DNA of 64,000 nucleotides from Planctomycetaceae bacterium. Its GTDB lineage: Bacteria; Planctomycetota; UBA1135; GCA-002686595. Below the pieces are notes generated by a model. The model saw only the letters and a program-made list of their open reading frames with translations, was not told the origin of the DNA and ran no database searches. Position numbers and translations under genes: made by a program. Of this stretch, positions 55,610 through 64,000 are shown one piece after another (within the stretch, counting starts at the first letter, position 1; every line of letters begins with the position of its first letter). The stretch is taken from positions 124,001 through 188,000 of the forward strand of contig WGMC01000016.1 of NCBI GenBank assembly GCA_016125265.1. The letters are read 5' to 3'.

Positions 55610-57318
55610 GCGCCCGCGGGCCCAGAGTGACGACGACGGGCGCGACGAACTCCGGCGAGACCATGGCGGCCACCGACGACACGGCCGCCCCCCTCGCACC
55701 CGCGCACGAGCGCGGGGCGCCAGCCGCCCTCGTGCTGGCGGCGGCCGCCGCCGGTGGACTGTCGGTGATGTCGGTGGAACTGGCCGCGGTGCGCCTCCTG
55801 GCTCCGTGGTTCGGCACGAGCCAAACCGTCTGGACCAACGTGATCGGCGTGGTGCTGCTGGCCCTCGCCACCGGGTACCTCCTCGGCGCGCGGCTCGCGC
55901 AGGGACCCGCGCCAGCCCGGCGCTTGGGTTGGCTGCTCACGGCGTCCGCGGTGGCGGTGGCGTTCCTGCCGCACGGCACGTCCGCGCTGGGCGCCGCGTT
56001 GGTGCCCGCGGAGCTGACGCTCGAGCAGATCGCGGGACTCGTGCAACTCGGCAGCCTCGGCGCTGCGCTCGCGCTCTTCCTCGTGCCGGCGACGCTGCTC
56101 GGGGCGGCGGGCCCCCTCGCCGTCGAGTCGCTGCAGCGGCGGCGCGGAGGGCATGCGGGCACGGCCGGCGGCCACGTGCTCGCCGCGTCCACGACGGCCA
56201 GTTTGGTCGGTGCCTTCGGCACGAGCCACGTGGCCCTGCCGTACCTCGGCCTGGTGGGCACGTTCGCGGCCTCCGCGGGCCTGCTCGCCGCGGGCGGTCT
56301 CTTGCTGCTGCTGCGCACGGGTTCGAATCGTGCCGCGGCGTGGGCGGCGTTGGTGACGCCGCTCAGCGTGGGTGGAGCGCTCCTCGCGGAGGCCGCGCCG
56401 ACCCGCCTGGCCGAGGGCCGCCGGCTGCTCGAACAAGTCGAGTCGCCGTACCAGCGGGTACTCGCGGTGGAGGAGGGGGAGGGCGAGAACCTCCGGCGCT
56501 TCTTGCAGGTGAACGAGGGCGCCGACTCGTTCCAGTCCGTGTGGCAACCAAATCCGGGGCTGCTCGGCGAGGGGTTCTACTACGACGACTTCGCGCTGCC
56601 GGCCCACTGGAGCGCCCTCGAGGACCCAGCGCCGCGCACGTGGCGCGTGGCCGTGCTCGGGCTCGGCGCGGGCACGGCGTGGCGCGTGATCGAGGGCGCG
56701 AGCCCTGCGGGTTTCGAGCTCTTCGGCCTCGGCGCCGAGATCGATCCCGCGGTGGTCGAACTCGGGCGGCGCTGGTTTGATTTGGCGCCCCCGGGGGATC
56801 CGCGGCGCGTGGTTCTCGACGGTGTCGACGGGCGCCTCTTGCTGCGCCTCGCGGGCGCCGACTTCGACCTCGTGATCGTCGACGCCTACGCCAACCAACA
56901 CCAGTTGCCGCCTCACCTCGTGACGGCGGAGTTCTTTGCGGAAGTCCGCGAGCGACTCGCACCGGGCGGCTGGGTGGCCCTCAACTTGGGCTGCTTCGAT
57001 CTCGACGATCCGCTCCTGCCCGCGGTGGGGGAGACACTCGCCCACGCGTTCCAGAGCCCCGTGCTCGCCCTCGCCGTGCCGCTCGCGCGCAACGCCGTGC
57101 TCTTCGCGCGGCGCGACGGCCCGCTGCCCGACCCGACCGCGGCGCCCGACGGTTTGGAACCGGGGCCGCTGCGTGCACGCCTGGAGAAGGCACGGCTGCC
57201 CGGCGCCCATCGTGTGATCGCCGTGCCCCGGGCCGCGCCGCTGCGCGACGGATTCGGCCCACTCGAGCCGCTGGAGCGGGCCTCGCTCGCCTACGGCCGC
57301 CGCCGCGGAGGCCCCTGA
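55606..57318 (+). CDS. membrane-anchored spermidine synthase-like protein
   Basis: 570 residues. The first 260 hold about seven hydrophobic segments (SVMSVELAAVRLLAPWFG, the pattern of membrane-fused SpeE relatives). The C-terminal half is a Rossmann aminopropyltransferase/methyltransferase-like domain: VAVLGLGAGTAWRVI, GAEIDPAVVELGRRWF, FDLVIVDAYANQHQLP. Real spermidine synthases use putrescine and decarboxylated SAM; the membrane-fused forms are poorly characterised, so the substrate is open. TTG 55606 overlaps the previous stop. Confidence 0.7.
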   Translation: MSARGPRVTTTGATNSGETMAATDDTAAPLAPAHERGAPAALVLAAAAAGGLSVMSVELAAVRLLAPWFGTSQTVWTNVIGVVLLALATGYLLGARLAQGPAPARRLGWLLTASAVAVAFLPHGTSALGAALVPAELTLEQIAGLVQLGSLGAALALFLVPATLLGAAGPLAVESLQRRRGGHAGTAGGHVLAASTTASLVGAFGTSHVALPYLGLVGTFAASAGLLAAGGLLLLLRTGSNRAAAWAALVTPLSVGGALLAEAAPTRLAEGRRLLEQVESPYQRVLAVEEGEGENLRRFLQVNEGADSFQSVWQPNPGLLGEGFYYDDFALPAHWSALEDPAPRTWRVAVLGLGAGTAWRVIEGASPAGFELFGLGAEIDPAVVELGRRWFDLAPPGDPRRVVLDGVDGRLLLRLAGADFDLVIVDAYANQHQLPPHLVTAEFFAEVRERLAPGGWVALNLGCFDLDDPLLPAVGETLAHAFQSPVLALAVPLARNAVLFARRDGPLPDPTAAPDGLEPGPLRARLEKARLPGAHRVIAVPRAAPLRDGFGPLEPLERASLAYGRRRGGP

Positions 57319-57362
57319 GCCACAAGCCCGTGAACCACGAGCCCGCAAGAAGCAGCCACGCG

Positions 57363-57917
57363 ATGCAACTCGCCGCCCTGGTGTTGTTCGTCGGCGCGGC
57401 ACACGGCGCGCAGGACGTCCCCGACGCCGAGGCGGCGCTTCGTGCGGCGTGGGCGGAGCTCAACGACGGCCGGTTCGTCGGTGCGCTGGAGCGCGCGGAG
57501 CAAGTGCCCGCGGGCGCGCCCCGGTGCGAACTCGAAGCCGAGGCCCTGTACCTGGGCCGCCGCTTCGAGGCCGCCCGCGCCGCGGCGCGAGCGGGGCTGG
57601 CCGCGAACCCGGACCAGCCCAGGCTCGCCCTGCGCGCGCTGCAGGCATCCCTGTGGCTCGGAAGCGCCGCGTCGGCCAGGAACGACCACGCGGCGCTGGA
57701 GCGCGCCGTGGACCGCGCCGTGGAGCCCGAGCACCGCGAGGCCTGGCAGGCGCTCGGCCGCCAACACGGGGCCGAGATCGAGGCCCTCGAACGGCGTGGG
57801 CAATCGCTCGAACACGCGCGGCGGCGCGTGGCGTGGTTGGTGGGGGTGCTGGGGCCGGTTGCGCTCGCGCTGCTCGGCCTTGCGCTCCGCGCTTCGCTCG
57901 CCGGGCGCGCGCGGTGA
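57363..57917 (+). CDS. small exported TPR-like protein with C-terminal membrane anchor
   Basis: About 184 residues. A signal peptide (MQLAALVLFVGAAHGAQ) is followed by Ala-rich helical repeats (RFEAARAAARAGLAANP) and a final membrane segment (WLVGVLGPVALALLGLAL). GTG 57330 in frame would add 11 residues with no signal character. The C-terminal anchor plus TPRs is like the second half of aerotolerance-type BatE proteins, but that is only a resemblance. Confidence 0.5.
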   Translation: MQLAALVLFVGAAHGAQDVPDAEAALRAAWAELNDGRFVGALERAEQVPAGAPRCELEAEALYLGRRFEAARAAARAGLAANPDQPRLALRALQASLWLGSAASARNDHAALERAVDRAVEPEHREAWQALGRQHGAEIEALERRGQSLEHARRRVAWLVGVLGPVALALLGLALRASLAGRAR

Positions 57918-57962
57918 CTGCTGCACGCGCGGTGACTGCTGCGCGGGCTGGGACTGCCGCGC

Positions 57963-60125
57963 TCACTGCAGGAGGTTGAGCAATCCGCCGCCGACGAGCA
58001 GCGCCGTGGGGCTGTGGCTGCTCGACACCGCCGACACGAGGGCGGCCTGGGAGAACAGGGTCGGAGGCGCGCCGCCGCCGGCGGTGATGCAATCCGCGAG
58101 CACCTGCGCGAATCCGACGGCCCTGGGGTCCGCGATGGCGCCGAGCGCCCGGCACAGCGTTCCGCGCAACGACGCGCCCGTGGACGACTGGGTCAGGCTC
58201 TCGAGCAGCGCGTCGACGGCCTGGGGCTCGCCGATCGCGCCCAGCGCCGTGGCGTAAGCCTGCAACTGCTGGGGCTGCAGCCCGGGCAACTGCGCCACGA
58301 GTTCCGCGGCGAAGGCGTGGTCGCCGATGAGCGCGAGCGCCTCGGTGGCGGCGCGCAGTTCGCGGGGTTTCTGGGCCGATTCGAGCGCAAACTCGCGCAG
58401 CAGGTTGCGGCTCGACGACTCGCCGAGCAGCCCCATGGCCAGGGCCACTTGGCAGCGCTCCCACCCCTTGGGCACGCTGGCGAAGGTCTCGTGCACGAGG
58501 GCGGTGTGGCGCACGTCGCCCGCGAGTGCGATGGCGACGGCGGCGGCGACCTGGTCCTCGGGGGCGCGGGCCGAGGCCAGCGCCTTGCCGAGGGCGTCGC
58601 TCCACGATTCGGGGACCGGCTGGCCCTGCTCGCGGAGTCCGCGCACGGCGAGCGCGAGGGCCGTCGCGGAGAACGCGCGGGTGGGTGAGCGACCGCGCTC
58701 CAGATCGGACAGGAGCACCGCCGCCAACGCATCGCGATGCCGCCACGGATTGGCGCCCTCACCCGGCCGCGCGGCGACCCGACCGATGGCGAGCAGCGCC
58801 TCGTGGCGGGTGCCCAACTCGCTGACCGACGCGAGGTCGAGGAGCGCCGCACGCACCCGCGCGTCGAGGGGATCGTCGTCTGCGTCGCCGAGCGTACCGA
58901 GGGCGAGTGCGAGGGACGCGGTGAAGTCGCCGCCGTCGCGCCGCCCGCGGGGCATCGCCGCGAGCACGGACTCGGCCCACCAGGACTTCAGCTCCTCGCG
59001 CCGCCCGTCGGGCAGATCGGCGCCCATGCGCGCCAGTGCCAGCGGTACCAGCGAACGCACGTCGAGGCGCGACGTGCGCCGCGCGCCGAGCAGCTCCTCG
59101 AGCCTCCGGAGCACCGCCACGCGCGACGAGCTGACCGGTTCGGGTACACCGCCGGGATCGCGCACGACCCAGGTCTCGAGGGGCACGAGTCCCATGGCCA
59201 ACACACACGCGGTCGCCGTATCCGAGTGGCTTCGGTCGAGGGAATCCAGTGTCCGTGACAGGGACGCCACGGCGAAGCGCCGCACGTCCTCGCGCGCACT
59301 GGCGCGGGCGACGAGCCCGATGCCATAGGCAGCGTAGGCGCGCATCCGCTGCGGCACCTCGCCGCCCGCGAGTTTGCGCCCCGCATCCGCATCGGCGAGC
59401 AGGTGCTGCAGCGTGCCGAGCACCTCCTCGCGCGACGAGGCGCCGAGGGCGATCGCGGCAGCCTCCGCGACCAGTTGGTTGGACGCGCGCAGTTGCGTCT
59501 CGATGCTCCGCTGCACCGGTCGGAACTCCGCCGCAGTCAGGCTCGGCGCGAGGCGGCCGAGGGCGAGCAGCGCCTCGATCACCGCGTCCGGACCCCCGCT
59601 GCGATCGAGTTCGGCCAAGAGAGCGGGCAGGATGCGCGTGGCGACGACCTCGCGCCGCACCTCGCGGGCCGCGGGCGGACGTGCGTCGCTGGCGTCCTGG
59701 CCAAGGAAGAAGTCGGCGCTGCCCGTGGTGGTGCCGCCGCGGCGCACGGCGGTCTTCACACGCAGGAAGTCGCCCTTGTAGAGCTCCCACCACGTCACCC
59801 AGGGGTGTTTGGACGGCCCCAGGTCCGGCCCCGCGGTCGGGAGGCCGCTGACCGTGCCCCCGCCCGGCAACTGGGGCGGCGTGGAGGCGGGCGCGGGCAC
59901 CACGGGCCCCGCCGTGCCGCCAGTACCGGGCTCGGGAGTTTTGCCGGTGGGCTCGGGAGGGGGGGGCGGGTTGCGGTCGCCCTGGCCGAGGACGGGCGCC
60001 GTGATGGGCGCCGCGACGGGCGCCGCCGCAAAGGCACCGGCCGGAGTGGCGAGGACCCCCAATGCCAGGCCCAGCCCCAGGCCGAGGCCCCGAACCAGTC
60101 CCGCCGGATTGCGCCAGTGCTCCAT
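57963..60125 (-). CDS. exported HEAT-repeat protein (array member 1)
   Basis: 720 residues. Signal peptide to about residue 35, then a Pro/Gly/Thr linker to about 95. Next comes a short conserved block (TWWELYKGDFLRVK, GSADFFLGQ) also found in the paralog at 60.4 kb, then about fifteen HEAT repeats (DAVIEALLALGRLAP and similar) and the tail GGGLLNLLQ. It is the most diverged of the three tandem HEAT genes. TAGGCT (60134-60139, minus strand), in extended form TGC-TAGGCT, ends 8 bases before the ATG. Function unknown; HEAT solenoids bind proteins. Confidence 0.72.
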   Translation of the reverse strand: MEHWRNPAGLVRGLGLGLGLALGVLATPAGAFAAAPVAAPITAPVLGQGDRNPPPPPEPTGKTPEPGTGGTAGPVVPAPASTPPQLPGGGTVSGLPTAGPDLGPSKHPWVTWWELYKGDFLRVKTAVRRGGTTTGSADFFLGQDASDARPPAAREVRREVVATRILPALLAELDRSGGPDAVIEALLALGRLAPSLTAAEFRPVQRSIETQLRASNQLVAEAAAIALGASSREEVLGTLQHLLADADAGRKLAGGEVPQRMRAYAAYGIGLVARASAREDVRRFAVASLSRTLDSLDRSHSDTATACVLAMGLVPLETWVVRDPGGVPEPVSSSRVAVLRRLEELLGARRTSRLDVRSLVPLALARMGADLPDGRREELKSWWAESVLAAMPRGRRDGGDFTASLALALGTLGDADDDPLDARVRAALLDLASVSELGTRHEALLAIGRVAARPGEGANPWRHRDALAAVLLSDLERGRSPTRAFSATALALAVRGLREQGQPVPESWSDALGKALASARAPEDQVAAAVAIALAGDVRHTALVHETFASVPKGWERCQVALAMGLLGESSSRNLLREFALESAQKPRELRAATEALALIGDHAFAAELVAQLPGLQPQQLQAYATALGAIGEPQAVDALLESLTQSSTGASLRGTLCRALGAIADPRAVGFAQVLADCITAGGGAPPTLFSQAALVSAVSSSHSPTALLVGGGLLNLLQ

Positions 60126-60133
60126 CCCACGTG

Positions 60134-60139
60134 AGCCTA
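60134..60139 (-). promoter_or_regulatory. putative extended -10 box of HEAT gene 1
   Basis: TAGGCT preceded by TG one base upstream, 8 bases before ATG 60125. Confidence 0.4.
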
Positions 60140-60352
60140 GCAAGAACCGTTCCCGCGCCGACCGGGCCGACCCGAAGCGCCCGACGGGGGCGGGAAAGCC
60201 CTTCCTGCGCGGCGAGCGGGCACCCGCAGGGTATTTCCAAGGGGTCGAGGAAACGCGCGGATCGCCGCGCCCCCCTCCCGAGCGCTTCGGCACGTTCGCT
60301 TCCGCACAGGTCGGCGGGGGACCCGGGCAGCCGCCTCGGGGCCCGAATGACC

Positions 60353-60388
60353 GGCGGGGCCGCCTCGACGTGTCGCGGTGGCCCCGCC
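60353..60388 (-). terminator. terminator-like hairpin after HEAT gene 2
   Basis: Stem of 12 pairs (60353-60364 with 60377-60388, one G-U) and an inner 4-bp stem, 45-80 bases past the HEAT 2 stop on the minus strand. No U-tract. The rest of the 307-base spacer 60126-60432 holds only the HEAT 1 promoter. Confidence 0.5.
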
Positions 60389-60432
60389 TTTGCCCGAATC
60401 GACCTCGGGAGCCGATCCGCGCGGAGAGTCTA

Positions 60433-62577
60433 TCAAAGGATGTTGAGGATGCCCGTGCCGCCCTGGTCGTTCAGGGTCGAGGTCGACGCGCGGTAGTTCA
60501 GGTCCTCGCCGATCTTGGAGTTCCAAGGCAGCTTCTCCTTGTCGGCCACGATGCCGAGCGCCACGGCGGCGAATCCGCGGGCCAAGTCCGTGAGGGACTC
60601 GTTCTTCAGCATGTCGACCAGCGGCTCCACCGAACGGCGGTCGCCGATGAAACCCAGCGCCGAGCTGATCGAGGCCTGGGCGGCAAGGCCCTTGGACTCG
60701 GCCAACATCTCGACGAGGTCGGGCACGACATCCCGGTCGCCCAGGAGACCCAGCGCGATGGCCGCCTGCTTCAAGAGGTCGGGGCGGTACGCCGACTCCT
60801 TCACGAGCTCCTGGATGCGCTCCTTGGCCTCGTTCACACGGGACATGCCGAGGGCCACGGCCACGTAGCCGCGGGGTTCATCCGCGGCCGTCTTGTCGAG
60901 CAGTTCGAGGAGCCTGCCGCGGAAACCCACTTCCTGGGTCATACCCGCCGCGATGGCAAACGCACCGACGTTGCTCTCGTTCCTCGCGCCGCGCAGCTTC
61001 TCGGCCAACGCGTTGTAGAGCGGTCGTGGCAGCGTCTGGTTGCCGGTCTCGTGCAACGCGTGTCCGAGCACTCCCACCGCGAGGCCGGCGAAGTCCTGCT
61101 GGTTGCCGCTGGCCGAGGCCAGTTCGTTGAGCAGGTACTCCTCGATCTCCGCGAAACCCGCATCGGCACTCGCCGCATCCACCGCGGCGGCGTCCGTACG
61201 CGCGCCGATCTTGCCGAGCGCGATCAGGGCGAAGTTCTTGACCTGCTGCGTGGCGTCCTTCGACGCGTCGAAGAGGGCCTTGCGAATCTCCCGGTCGGTC
61301 TTCGAGTCGCCGCGGTTTCCGATCAGTCCCATGGCGAGCGCGATGCTCGCGCGGATCTCCTGTTCGGCGCCGCCCGCACGCAGCGCGGTCAACATCTCCT
61401 TCACCGCATGGACGCGCAGGCCGGAGGACTTCGTGTCGCCACCGGCGGCGGCGAGGCCGGTCAGGAGACGCCCCACCGCGGTCGGCGCGTGCGCGCGCAC
61501 CAGGTGGGGTCGGTTGCTGTCGAGGTAGTCGAGCACAAAGACGATCTGCTCCTCGCGGGACGTCGGAATCGCAACCTTCTCCGGCAGCCCCGACACCAGC
61601 GGTCGGCTCTCGAGCGGCACCAACCCCATGGCGATCATGGCCGCCACGGAAATGTCGGGCAGCGCTTCGCGGTCGCCGGAGAGCACCGCGGCGAGGGCAG
61701 CCACGATCTTCTTGCGGCTCCTCTCCACTTCGACCTGGGCCGCGGGATCGGCCTTGGCGTCGAGCCGCGAACCGACGAGAGCCAGACCGTAGGCCGCGAA
61801 CGCGCGGGTGCGTTGGTCCACCGTCGAAGTGCCGAGCGCTTCGCGGCCGAGCGCCCCATCGCGCATCAACTCGATCAGGAGGTCGATCTCGGAGGGGTGG
61901 GCCAGGATGCCGAGGGCGACCGCCGCGGTCTCCCGAACTTCTTGGGAGGGACTCTTCAGGAACTCGCGGATGGTGTCGGCACACGCTGAGTGTCCGTTCG
62001 GCGGGCTCTCCCCGGGCGGGTCTCCGATCTTCGCCAAGGCGATCATCGCCCCGGTGAGGATGTCGGGGTTCGATTCGTCCTTCAGCGCCTCGCGCAGCGC
62101 GGGGACGATCACTTCGAAGACCTGCTTGGGATCCGTACGGAACGTGTCCTTGGCGCGGTCCTGTTGCCCCGGGCCGAGGAAGAAGTCCGAAGCGCCGGTA
62201 GTGACCTCACCGCCCGCGAGGCTCAGTTTGAGGTTCAGGTAGCGGTCCTTGTTGAACTCCCACCAGTAGGACCACACGTCGAGGTCCGGGCCGCCGGTGT
62301 CGCCGCCGCGGCCCGTGGTGGCGCCACCGCCGGTGGGCCCACCGCGGCCGCCGGGATTCGTCACAGGTCCACCGCGGCTTGGGCCACCCGTGTCGGGAGC
62401 GCCCGTTCCCGGCGTACCCGAGGTCGGTCCGGTGGGCGTGCCACCGCCGCCGCCGCCGCCCGCCCCGGGAGGGTTCGTGTCGCCGGGCCCACGGTACGTG
62501 CCGCCGTGACCGGATACGTCGCCGGCCCACAGGCTGGTGCCCGCGACCAATGCGACCGCAAAGATCAGCTTCTTCAT
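60433..62577 (-). CDS. exported HEAT-repeat protein (array member 2)
   Basis: 714 residues. Signal peptide MKKLIFAVALVAGTSLWAG, then about 75 low-complexity residues of Gly, Pro and Thr. The block WSYWWEFNKDRYLNLK with TGASDFFLG follows, then about sixteen HEAT repeats (AIALGLLGDRDVVPDLVEML is a clear one) and the tail GGTGILNIL. Its last part is almost identical to the paralog at 62.9 kb, in DNA as well as protein, so duplication or gene conversion is recent. No enzyme motif. Confidence 0.75.
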   Translation of the reverse strand: MKKLIFAVALVAGTSLWAGDVSGHGGTYRGPGDTNPPGAGGGGGGGTPTGPTSGTPGTGAPDTGGPSRGGPVTNPGGRGGPTGGGATTGRGGDTGGPDLDVWSYWWEFNKDRYLNLKLSLAGGEVTTGASDFFLGPGQQDRAKDTFRTDPKQVFEVIVPALREALKDESNPDILTGAMIALAKIGDPPGESPPNGHSACADTIREFLKSPSQEVRETAAVALGILAHPSEIDLLIELMRDGALGREALGTSTVDQRTRAFAAYGLALVGSRLDAKADPAAQVEVERSRKKIVAALAAVLSGDREALPDISVAAMIAMGLVPLESRPLVSGLPEKVAIPTSREEQIVFVLDYLDSNRPHLVRAHAPTAVGRLLTGLAAAGGDTKSSGLRVHAVKEMLTALRAGGAEQEIRASIALAMGLIGNRGDSKTDREIRKALFDASKDATQQVKNFALIALGKIGARTDAAAVDAASADAGFAEIEEYLLNELASASGNQQDFAGLAVGVLGHALHETGNQTLPRPLYNALAEKLRGARNESNVGAFAIAAGMTQEVGFRGRLLELLDKTAADEPRGYVAVALGMSRVNEAKERIQELVKESAYRPDLLKQAAIALGLLGDRDVVPDLVEMLAESKGLAAQASISSALGFIGDRRSVEPLVDMLKNESLTDLARGFAAVALGIVADKEKLPWNSKIGEDLNYRASTSTLNDQGGTGILNIL

Positions 62578-62864
62578 CGTTTGGAAGTGGCAGATGGGAA
62601 ACGCGTGCCGGGGTCTGCCAGGACCCGGTGCCAACGATGGGGGCGTTGCCGCATCGTTGGAACGCAATCACCATGCCAACTCCTCACGTCGCGCCCGAAG
62701 GAGCGCCACGGCCCAGAGGAGCGCTCGAAACGACGAACGGCGGCGCGCTTCACGTTCCCCTTCCGTGACGTCGCGACGCAGAGCGGAGCAAGGCGCACGA
62801 TCCGAGGTGCGCGAAGACGAGCCGACACGTGCGCGCCGTCGTTCGTTTCGCGCCGCAGCAATGC

Positions 62865-62902
62865 AGCAGGGGGCGCCGCGATCGTTCGCGGCGCCCCCTG
62901 CT
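62865..62902 (-). terminator. terminator-like hairpin after HEAT gene 3
   Basis: A perfect 17-bp stem (62865-62881 with 62886-62902) around the 4-base loop TCGT, about 45 bases past the HEAT 3 stop. No U-tract on the minus strand. The rest of the 369-base spacer 62578-62946 shows no gene; the promoter of HEAT 2 must be here but has no clear boxes. Confidence 0.65.
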
Positions 62903-62946
62903 TCGCCCGGGCCGGCCCTAGGAGCCGACCCGCGCTCGGAAGTGCA

Positions 62947-64000
62947 TCAGAGGATGTTGAGGATGCCCGTGCCGCCCTGGTCGTTCAGGGTCGAGGTCGA
63001 CGCGCGGTAGTTCAGGTCCTCGCCGATCTTGGAGTTCCAAGGCAGGTCCTCCTTGTCGGCCACGATGCCAAGCGCCACGGCGGCAAAGCCGCGGGCCAGG
63101 TCCGTGAGGGACTCATTTTTCAGCATGTCCACCAGCGGTTCCACCGAACGGCGGTCGCCGATGAACCCCAACGCCGAGGTGATCGAGGCCTGCGCCGCGA
63201 GCCCCTTGGAATCGGCCAGCATCTTGAGCAGGTCGGGCACGATCTCCCGGTCGCCGAGGAGACCCAGGGCGATGGCCGCTTGTTTCAGGAGGTCGGGGCG
63301 GTACTCCGACTCCTTCACGATCTTCTGGATGCGTTCCTTGGCCTCGTTCACCCGGGCCATGCCGAGGGCCACGGCCACGTAGCCGCGGGGTTCATCCCCA
63401 GCCGTCTCGTCGAGCAGTTTGAGGAGCGTGGCGCGGAACCCTTCTTCCTGCGTCATGCCCGCGGCGATAGAGAAGGCGCCCACGTTGTTCTCGTTCTTCG
63501 CGCCGCGCAGCTTCTCGGCGAGCGCGTTGTAGAGCGAACGGGGCAGGGCCTGGTTGTTCGACTCCTGCAGGGCGTGGCCCAGCACACCGATCGCAAGACC
63601 GGCGAAGTCCTCCTGGTTGCCCTTGGCGCTGCCCAACTGGGTGAGCAGGTGCTTCTCGACTACGGCGAAGCCGGAGTCCCCATTCGCCGTGTCCATGCGC
63701 GCGCCGATCTTGCCGAGCGCAATGAGGGCGAAGTTCTTGGTCTGCTGGGTGGCGTCCTTCGCCGCATCGATGAGCGCATCGCGGATCTCCTTGTCGACCT
63801 TCGAGTCACTGCGGTTGCCGATCAGGCCCATGGCGAGCGCCACACTGCCGCGGATCTCCTGCTGGCTGCCGCTCTTGGTGATGGCAGGCAGCATCTTGTC
63901 GACGGCGTAGTTCCGGATATTCGTACCCTTCGACCCTCCCGCGGGTGCGGGGATGCCCGTCAGCAGCCGCCCGACCGCGGTGGGCGCGTGGGCCCGCACC
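62947..64000 (-). CDS. HEAT-repeat protein (array member 3, N-terminus beyond right edge)
   Basis: The C-terminal 350 residues of a third paralog; the start lies outside the window. It consists of HEAT repeats in the same order as member 2 (AIALGLLGDREIVPDLLKML) and ends in the same GGTGILNIL. It differs from member 2 in scattered residues and lacks a short insert of about nine residues near the repeat after KIGAR. The last 100 bases of coding DNA match member 2 almost exactly. An N-terminal signal peptide and WW block are expected but unseen. Confidence 0.75.
   Translation of the reverse strand, partial: VRAHAPTAVGRLLTGIPAPAGGSKGTNIRNYAVDKMLPAITKSGSQQEIRGSVALAMGLIGNRSDSKVDKEIRDALIDAAKDATQQTKNFALIALGKIGARMDTANGDSGFAVVEKHLLTQLGSAKGNQEDFAGLAIGVLGHALQESNNQALPRSLYNALAEKLRGAKNENNVGAFSIAAGMTQEEGFRATLLKLLDETAGDEPRGYVAVALGMARVNEAKERIQKIVKESEYRPDLLKQAAIALGLLGDREIVPDLLKMLADSKGLAAQASITSALGFIGDRRSVEPLVDMLKNESLTDLARGFAAVALGIVADKEDLPWNSKIGEDLNYRASTSTLNDQGGTGILNIL

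Overview
This 64 kb window is very GC-rich (roughly 70%), densely coded chromosomal DNA. It most likely comes from a deep-branching Planctomycetota bacterium. The evidence is a double-length UvrA like that of Chlamydia (PVC superphylum), paired FG-GAP/VCBS secreted proteins, several exported HEAT-repeat proteins, a secreted beta-helix protein, and a Gram-negative envelope set (dxr, a site-2 protease, TolC). The phylum call is an inference. No phage, insertion sequence, CRISPR array or plasmid gene was seen, so this looks like core chromosome with lineage-specific genes.

Layout. 1-8.2 kb: a MobA-like nucleotidyltransferase (cut by the left edge), an outer-membrane lipoprotein, tRNA-His, a ThiF/MoeB-type E1-like enzyme, a secreted beta-helix protein, tRNA-Asn, a GT-C-like membrane protein and gluQ. 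8.6-11.2 kb: ahcY behind an ArsR-methyltransferase fusion whose promoter carries an operator-like palindrome. 11.3-17.5 kb: a tightly coupled four-gene operon (ABC ATPase-permease fusion, PDZ lipoprotein, two FG-GAP proteins). 17.5-17.9 kb: a repeat-rich convergent spacer. 17.9-23.4 kb: mtnA and purC, divergent from aroA, galE and a metallo-beta-lactamase-fold hydrolase. 23.6-27.9 kb: M28 peptidase, dacB and an inositol-monophosphatase-family enzyme, overlapping. 28.1-40.5 kb: the giant uvrA, an XPB-type helicase and a Helicase_C_3-type protein in one overlapping operon, then a ThiE/TenI-like protein, a degenerate signal-peptidase-like protein, thiL and tsaE. 40.5-45.9 kb: an ECF sigma factor with a membrane partner, TolC and a HEAT lipoprotein. 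45.9-57.9 kb: a pilin-like protein, a CCA-adding-type enzyme, the dxr-rseP-ubiA operon, purM, a TPR-like protein, an esterase-fold protein without its nucleophile, a spermidine-synthase-like membrane fusion and a small TPR-like protein. 58-64 kb: three tandem exported HEAT-repeat paralogs on the minus strand, the last cut by the right edge.

Themes. Many neighbouring genes overlap by 1-8 bases (ATGA, GTGA, TTGA or TGATG junctions), so translational coupling seems the rule. Shine-Dalgarno sequences are scarce. Several operon-first genes instead have a TAnnnT element 7-10 bases before the start codon, which fits leaderless mRNAs. The items I consider most worth following up are the UvrA-XPB-helicase operon, the HEAT-repeat array with shared end motifs, the ABC/PDZ/FG-GAP export-like operon, the ArsR-methyltransferase/ahcY control region, and a composite intergenic repeat found near 17.7 and 23.4 kb.
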